This document shows positions 14,927 through 17,896 of a stretch of 17,896 nucleotides of DNA, piece after piece. The DNA comes from Candidatus Aminicenantota bacterium (lineage in GTDB: Bacteria; Acidobacteriota; Aminicenantia; S016-38), in contig JAGHBF010000116.1 in assembly GCA_021161165.1 (NCBI GenBank), positions 1-17,896 of the forward strand, read 5' to 3'. The translations under genes were made by a program, and so were the position numbers. Below the pieces are notes generated by a model, which was given only the letters and a program-made list of their open reading frames with translations, was not told the DNA's origin and made no database searches. How positions within the stretch are numbered: position 1 is the stretch's first letter; every line of letters starts with the position of its first letter.

Positions 14927-16304
14927 AGTAAGATTCGCTCCTTCTCCAACTGGCTATCTTCACGTAGGCGGAGCAAGAACCGCCCTTTTCAACTGGCTCT
15001 TTGCCAGGAAGAATGGCGGCAAATTTGTTTTGAGAATAGAGGATACAGACCCTGAAAGGTCTAAAAAAGAATACGAGGAGCTCATAATACAGGACCTTAA
15101 ATGGCTGGGTATAGAGTGGGATGAGGGACCTATAAGACAGAGTGCCCGTTTACATATATACAGGGAATATGCACAAAAACTCCTGGATGAAGGCAAAGCC
15201 TATTATTGTTTCTGCAGCCCGGAAGAACTGGAAAGAGAGAGAAAAAAAGCAATAGCGGAGGGAAAACCTTATAAATACTCAGGGAAGTGCAGGAATATAC
15301 CTCCAGAGAAGGCTAAAAAACGAGTGGAATCAGGTGAACCTGCCTCCATCAGGTTCAAAATGAGCGATGAAGAATTTTCTTACGAAGACCTGATAAGGGG
15401 TGAGGTTAAATTTGATCTGTCTCTTTTCGGAGATTTCGTGATAATGCGTTCAAATGGCCTTCCCTCGTACAATTTTGCAGTTGTTATAGATGACCACGAC
15501 ATGGAAATTACTCATGTAATAAGAGGTGAGGACCACATTTCAAATACACCAAAGCAGATAAAAATATATGAAGCACTGGGATGGAAGCCTCCTGAATTTG
15601 CACATCTCCCAATGGTATTGGGGCCTGATAGAAGCAGACTCTCCAAAAGACACGGAGCAACAGCGGTTTTCCAGTTCAGAGAAGAAGGAATTTTGCCTGA
15701 AGCACTATTTAATTACCTGGCTCTGCTCGGTTGGTCTTGTGGAGAAAAGGAAATAATGACAAAAGAAGAAATGGTTGAATGCTTTGAACTATCCAGGGTA
15801 TCAAAGGCAGGAGCTGTATTTGACTATCAAAAACTTATGTGGATGAACCATAAACACATGGAAAGATTATCCATTGAGGAGCTTGTGGATAAATTTGAAA
15901 AATACGCAGGGACCAAATTTCGAAGGGATTTTCTCGCATTCGCACTTTCAAAATTAAGGGAAGAAGCCTACACCCTAAAGGAGCTTCAAAATGCCCTTTT
16001 GCGAGAGCTTAATTACAGCCCACAGGAAAGAATGCCTGAAGAAGAGCTAAAAGTGATAAAAGCTATAGAGGAAAAACTGGAACAGGGGAAAAATCTTGCC
16101 CAGGCAATAAAAGAAACCTCAAAGGAACTTGGAATCAGGGGAAAAGCACTATATCATCCTCTAAGAATAGCTCTTACAGGAAGGGGATCAGGTCCTGACC
16201 TTTCATTTCTGGCACAGCTAATTGAAAAGGCCTCTTCACTGGGGTATACGATTTCTCCTCTGGAGCGGCTAAAAAAATACGAAGAATGGTCATTAAAGGA
16301 ATAA
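14919..16304 (+). CDS. gltX: Glutamyl-tRNA synthetase
   Basis: This 461-residue class I aminoacyl-tRNA synthetase charges tRNA-Glu. The N-terminal RFAPSPTGYLHVGGARTA contains the HIGH-type motif (His15-Val-Gly-Gly18). The KMSKS counterpart is SRLSKR at 239-244. A zinc-finger-like insertion near 97-126 has Cys97, Cys99 and Cys124, but Asn where E. coli has the fourth ligand, His, so metal binding there is uncertain. The C-terminal helical anticodon-binding part is slightly short but complete, close to the usual 465-490 residues. AGGAGG at 14909-14914, inside the end of ispF, serves the ATG at 14919. Whether it also charges tRNA-Gln (non-discriminating) cannot be told from this window. The 3' end overlaps rlmB by 19 bases. 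Confidence 0.96.
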   Translation: MIKVRFAPSPTGYLHVGGARTALFNWLFARKNGGKFVLRIEDTDPERSKKEYEELIIQDLKWLGIEWDEGPIRQSARLHIYREYAQKLLDEGKAYYCFCSPEELERERKKAIAEGKPYKYSGKCRNIPPEKAKKRVESGEPASIRFKMSDEEFSYEDLIRGEVKFDLSLFGDFVIMRSNGLPSYNFAVVIDDHDMEITHVIRGEDHISNTPKQIKIYEALGWKPPEFAHLPMVLGPDRSRLSKRHGATAVFQFREEGILPEALFNYLALLGWSCGEKEIMTKEEMVECFELSRVSKAGAVFDYQKLMWMNHKHMERLSIEELVDKFEKYAGTKFRRDFLAFALSKLREEAYTLKELQNALLRELNYSPQERMPEEELKVIKAIEEKLEQGKNLAQAIKETSKELGIRGKALYHPLRIALTGRGSGPDLSFLAQLIEKASSLGYTISPLERLKKYEEWSLKE

Positions 16305-16945
16305 ATCCCATAATAGAAGCCCTGAAATCAGGAGCAGAGGTTGAAAAAATAATTCTTCCCGCAGGAAGAAAAGACCCACGAATAGAAGAAATAAAGAAAC
16401 TGGCAAGGGAGCTATCCGTTCCATTCAGCTTTTCGCCTTCGGAAAAATCTCCCGTGGCACAGGTTTCGCCGGTTCGTCTTCTCGAAGAAGATGAAGTCCT
16501 TAAATACCGGACAATAATCTGCCTGGACCGTGTGGAAGACCCAATGAACTTTGGGGCAATCATACGTTCCGCTTACGCCTTTGAAGCAGCGATTGTATCG
16601 GAAAAAAGACACTCCTCTGCTCTTACAGACACAGTGGCAAGAGCATCTGCAGGTGCAATGTTTAAAGCGGCGATACACCGAACATCCAATCTTAAAGCTT
16701 TTTTAAAAAGAGCAAAGGAGGCGGGATACTGGGTAATATGCGCACAAAAAACGGGAATTCCACTGAATGAGTTTAAATTTCCTGAAAAGAGAATAATAAT
16801 CCTCGGTTCAGAAGGAAAGGGTATAAGAAAATCCGTTTCAGGAGAGTGTGATTTTGAGCTCTCTATTCCCATGAAGGGTGAAATTGACTCTCTGAACGTA
16901 TCTGTAGCCGCTGGAATATTTCTTTTCTTTGCATCCAGTAAATAA
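16286..16945 (+). CDS. rlmB: RlmB/TrmH-type 23S rRNA 2'-O-methyltransferase
   Basis: This 219-residue SPOUT-family enzyme should methylate a ribose in 23S rRNA using S-adenosylmethionine. The N-terminal substrate-binding part (KGINPIIEALKSG) fits RlmB, and the three SPOUT motifs are intact: DPMNFGAIIRSA with Asn88 and Arg94, LGSEGKGI near 173-180, and SLNVSVAAG at 202-210, which forms part of the knot. Compared with the roughly 240-residue family norm it lacks about ten residues between the N-terminal domain and the knot domain, where a HQGV-type turn normally lies. The ATG at 16286 lies inside gltX (19-base overlap) with only a weak GAAGA ahead, so translation probably depends on ribosomes ending gltX. 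RlmB is preferred over TrmH or another subgroup because of the N-terminal domain, but the exact target nucleotide is inferred. Confidence 0.88.
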   Translation: MVIKGINPIIEALKSGAEVEKIILPAGRKDPRIEEIKKLARELSVPFSFSPSEKSPVAQVSPVRLLEEDEVLKYRTIICLDRVEDPMNFGAIIRSAYAFEAAIVSEKRHSSALTDTVARASAGAMFKAAIHRTSNLKAFLKRAKEAGYWVICAQKTGIPLNEFKFPEKRIIILGSEGKGIRKSVSGECDFELSIPMKGEIDSLNVSVAAGIFLFFASSK

Positions 16946-17833
16946 CTATCTTCTTCCCACAAAAAACATATGGGCAATCATTTCAGCAAATATAGTGGCG
17001 AAGACAGACACAAAAAACATAAAAATTATGAAAGATATATATGCTATATCAGGTTTCTCAGTATTCGGCTGAAGCTTTTCCAGTCTTTGCCGGGCATCTT
17101 CTATTTCCTCTGCCGAGAGGGAGCCAAACCCTCTAAGCAGTAGAGACTCGGCAAGTGCTTTTTTCCCCAGGAAAATTGCCAGCAGAACAAGAAAAAAGGC
17201 ATATCCCATAAGAGGGTAATATCCGCCGAGAGAAGCAATAACATCATAAAATCCGTGGAGTAAGACGGCGACAAAGTATCCAATTAATATTCCACGGGTT
17301 TTATTTTTTCTGTAAAGAACCTTTGCTATAAAATAACCGGCAATAAAATCTATAAAAAGATGAGCAGGAAACCATCTGAGAGCTGAAATCTTAAGGGCAA
17401 AACTACGCACCAGGGCAGATTTACCCGTTATTTTGAGGACCCTGCTGGCTATATTAAAAACATACCCCAGGTTTTCATAAATACCAAATCCCATTCCTAC
17501 AAATCCGAAATAAAGCATAACATCATAGGGCTCATTTATGTCACTCCATTTTTTGAACATGGGCAAAAACAGAAGAAGTTTTGCTCCTTCTTCAACCAGA
17601 CCCGCTGTTATGAAAGAGCCGAGGATCACATCTATTAAATTTCCCTTTAAGCTAAATGTGATAAACGGAAGAAGTTTTCTTATTATAAGCACAAGTACAG
17701 TGGAAAGCATCCCTACTGAGACGGAAAGCCAGAGCATAATCAGGGGTTCCCTTTCATACCTGTCAAACCTGTAAACAAGGTATGCGGTTATAAATGAGGT
17801 AAGGGAGGCATAAATTATAAACTCTAAAATCAT
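16946..17833 (-). CDS. PrsW-family intramembrane metalloprotease
   Basis: This 295-residue membrane protein has about eight hydrophobic segments. PrsW-family features are visible: Glu81-Glu82 with Lys85 (VEEGAKLLL), Glu120 in GFGIYEN, His158-Asp162 (PAHLFIDF) and His193-Asp197 (LLHGFYD). These are the conserved Glu and His residues thought to bind the catalytic metal. In Bacillus, PrsW cleaves an anti-sigma factor in the membrane; no sigma or anti-sigma gene is next to this one, so the substrate is unknown. After the protease core there is a charged helical stretch at about 228-262 and one more hydrophobic helix at about 265-290, an uncommon tail. The ATG at 17833 lacks a Shine-Dalgarno but has a TATAAT seven bases upstream. 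Its stop codon abuts the rlmB stop with no gap. Confidence 0.88.
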   Translation of the reverse strand: MILEFIIYASLTSFITAYLVYRFDRYEREPLIMLWLSVSVGMLSTVLVLIIRKLLPFITFSLKGNLIDVILGSFITAGLVEEGAKLLLFLPMFKKWSDINEPYDVMLYFGFVGMGFGIYENLGYVFNIASRVLKITGKSALVRSFALKISALRWFPAHLFIDFIAGYFIAKVLYRKNKTRGILIGYFVAVLLHGFYDVIASLGGYYPLMGYAFFLVLLAIFLGKKALAESLLLRGFGSLSAEEIEDARQRLEKLQPNTEKPDIAYISFIIFMFFVSVFATIFAEMIAHMFFVGRR

Positions 17834-17840
17834 TCAATCT

Positions 17841-17846
17841 ATTATA
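17841..17846 (-). promoter_or_regulatory. -10 element of the PrsW-family gene, possibly leaderless
   Basis: On the - strand an exact TATAAT (17846-17841) is followed by AGATTGA and the ATG at 17833. No Shine-Dalgarno is present in those seven bases. A -35 candidate at the right distance (TTTTCT) is poor. A transcript starting at the normal distance would begin at or next to the ATG. Confidence 0.5.
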
Positions 17847-17877
17847 TAAATTTTCGTGAGAAGAGAAAAAATTCCAT

Positions 17878-17891
17878 GGGGACAGACCCCC
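17878..17891 (-). repeat. Dispersed GGGGGTCTGTCCCC repeat, copy 4 (perfect)
   Basis: The + strand reads GGGGACAGACCCCC, so the - strand carries GGGGGTCTGTCCCC, identical to copy 3. It lies 44 bases ahead of the PrsW-family start codon and points toward it, with 31 bases between it and the TATAAT. The window ends five bases beyond, so any larger element around it cannot be seen. Confidence 0.85.
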
Positions 17892-17896
17892 TTTAT

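Noticed and set aside
3155..17891. The four GGGGGTCTGTCCCC copies as a CRISPR array or as tandem repeats
   Set aside because: They are kilobases apart, short, in both orientations, without regular spacers or cas genes.

Overview
The window looks like a bacterial chromosome segment of low to moderate GC (about 40% by eye). Arginine codons are mostly AGA/AGG and the proteins are rich in Lys and Glu, which suggests a thermophilic or moderately thermophilic lineage. Shine-Dalgarno sequences, signal peptides, an MEP-pathway gene (ispF), a PrsW-type protease and an HD-GYP protein all point to Bacteria. The mix of exported Tricorn protease, S9 peptidase, hexosaminidase and sodium symporter resembles protein- and glycan-scavenging lineages such as Aminicenantes/Acidobacteriota. 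That placement is a guess from gene content.

Region 1 (14-9148, + strand) is a four-gene catabolic run. It encodes an exported Tricorn-type S41 protease, an exported S9 acylaminoacyl/prolyl-oligopeptidase-type peptidase, an exported GH20 beta-N-acetylhexosaminidase and a sodium:solute symporter. A likely scheme is that exported proteases and a hexosaminidase break down proteins and amino-sugar glycans outside the cytoplasm, and the symporter imports a product. The second gene has its own promoter-like sequence; the third and fourth follow closely and start with GTG and TTG.

Region 2 (9149-14293) is a signalling block. It holds an orphan histidine kinase on + with its own promoter. Converging on it from the - strand is an operon of a four-PAS HisKA_2 kinase and a REC-PAS-PAS-HD-GYP protein (predicted cyclic-di-GMP phosphodiesterase), joined at TAA-ATG with no gap.

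Region 3 (14432-16945, + strand) is a tight housekeeping operon, ispF-gltX-rlmB, with overlapping genes. It looks like a shortened version of the Bacillus ispD-ispF-gltX-cysE-cysS-mrnC-rlmB cluster. Region 4 (16946-17846, - strand) is a PrsW-family membrane protease gene whose stop codon abuts that of rlmB.

Two non-coding patterns stand out. First, a 14-base imperfect palindrome, GGGGGTCTGTCCCC, occurs four times with at most one mismatch. Three copies are intergenic and all point toward the next gene, shortly upstream of a promoter-like sequence. The fourth lies inside the hexosaminidase coding sequence. Second, four genes carry an exact TATAAT 6-7 bases before either the Shine-Dalgarno or the start codon, which predicts very short or absent mRNA leaders. 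No tRNA, rRNA, CRISPR array, transposase gene or convincing intrinsic terminator was seen, and no gene-free stretch exceeds 300 bases (the longest is about 170).
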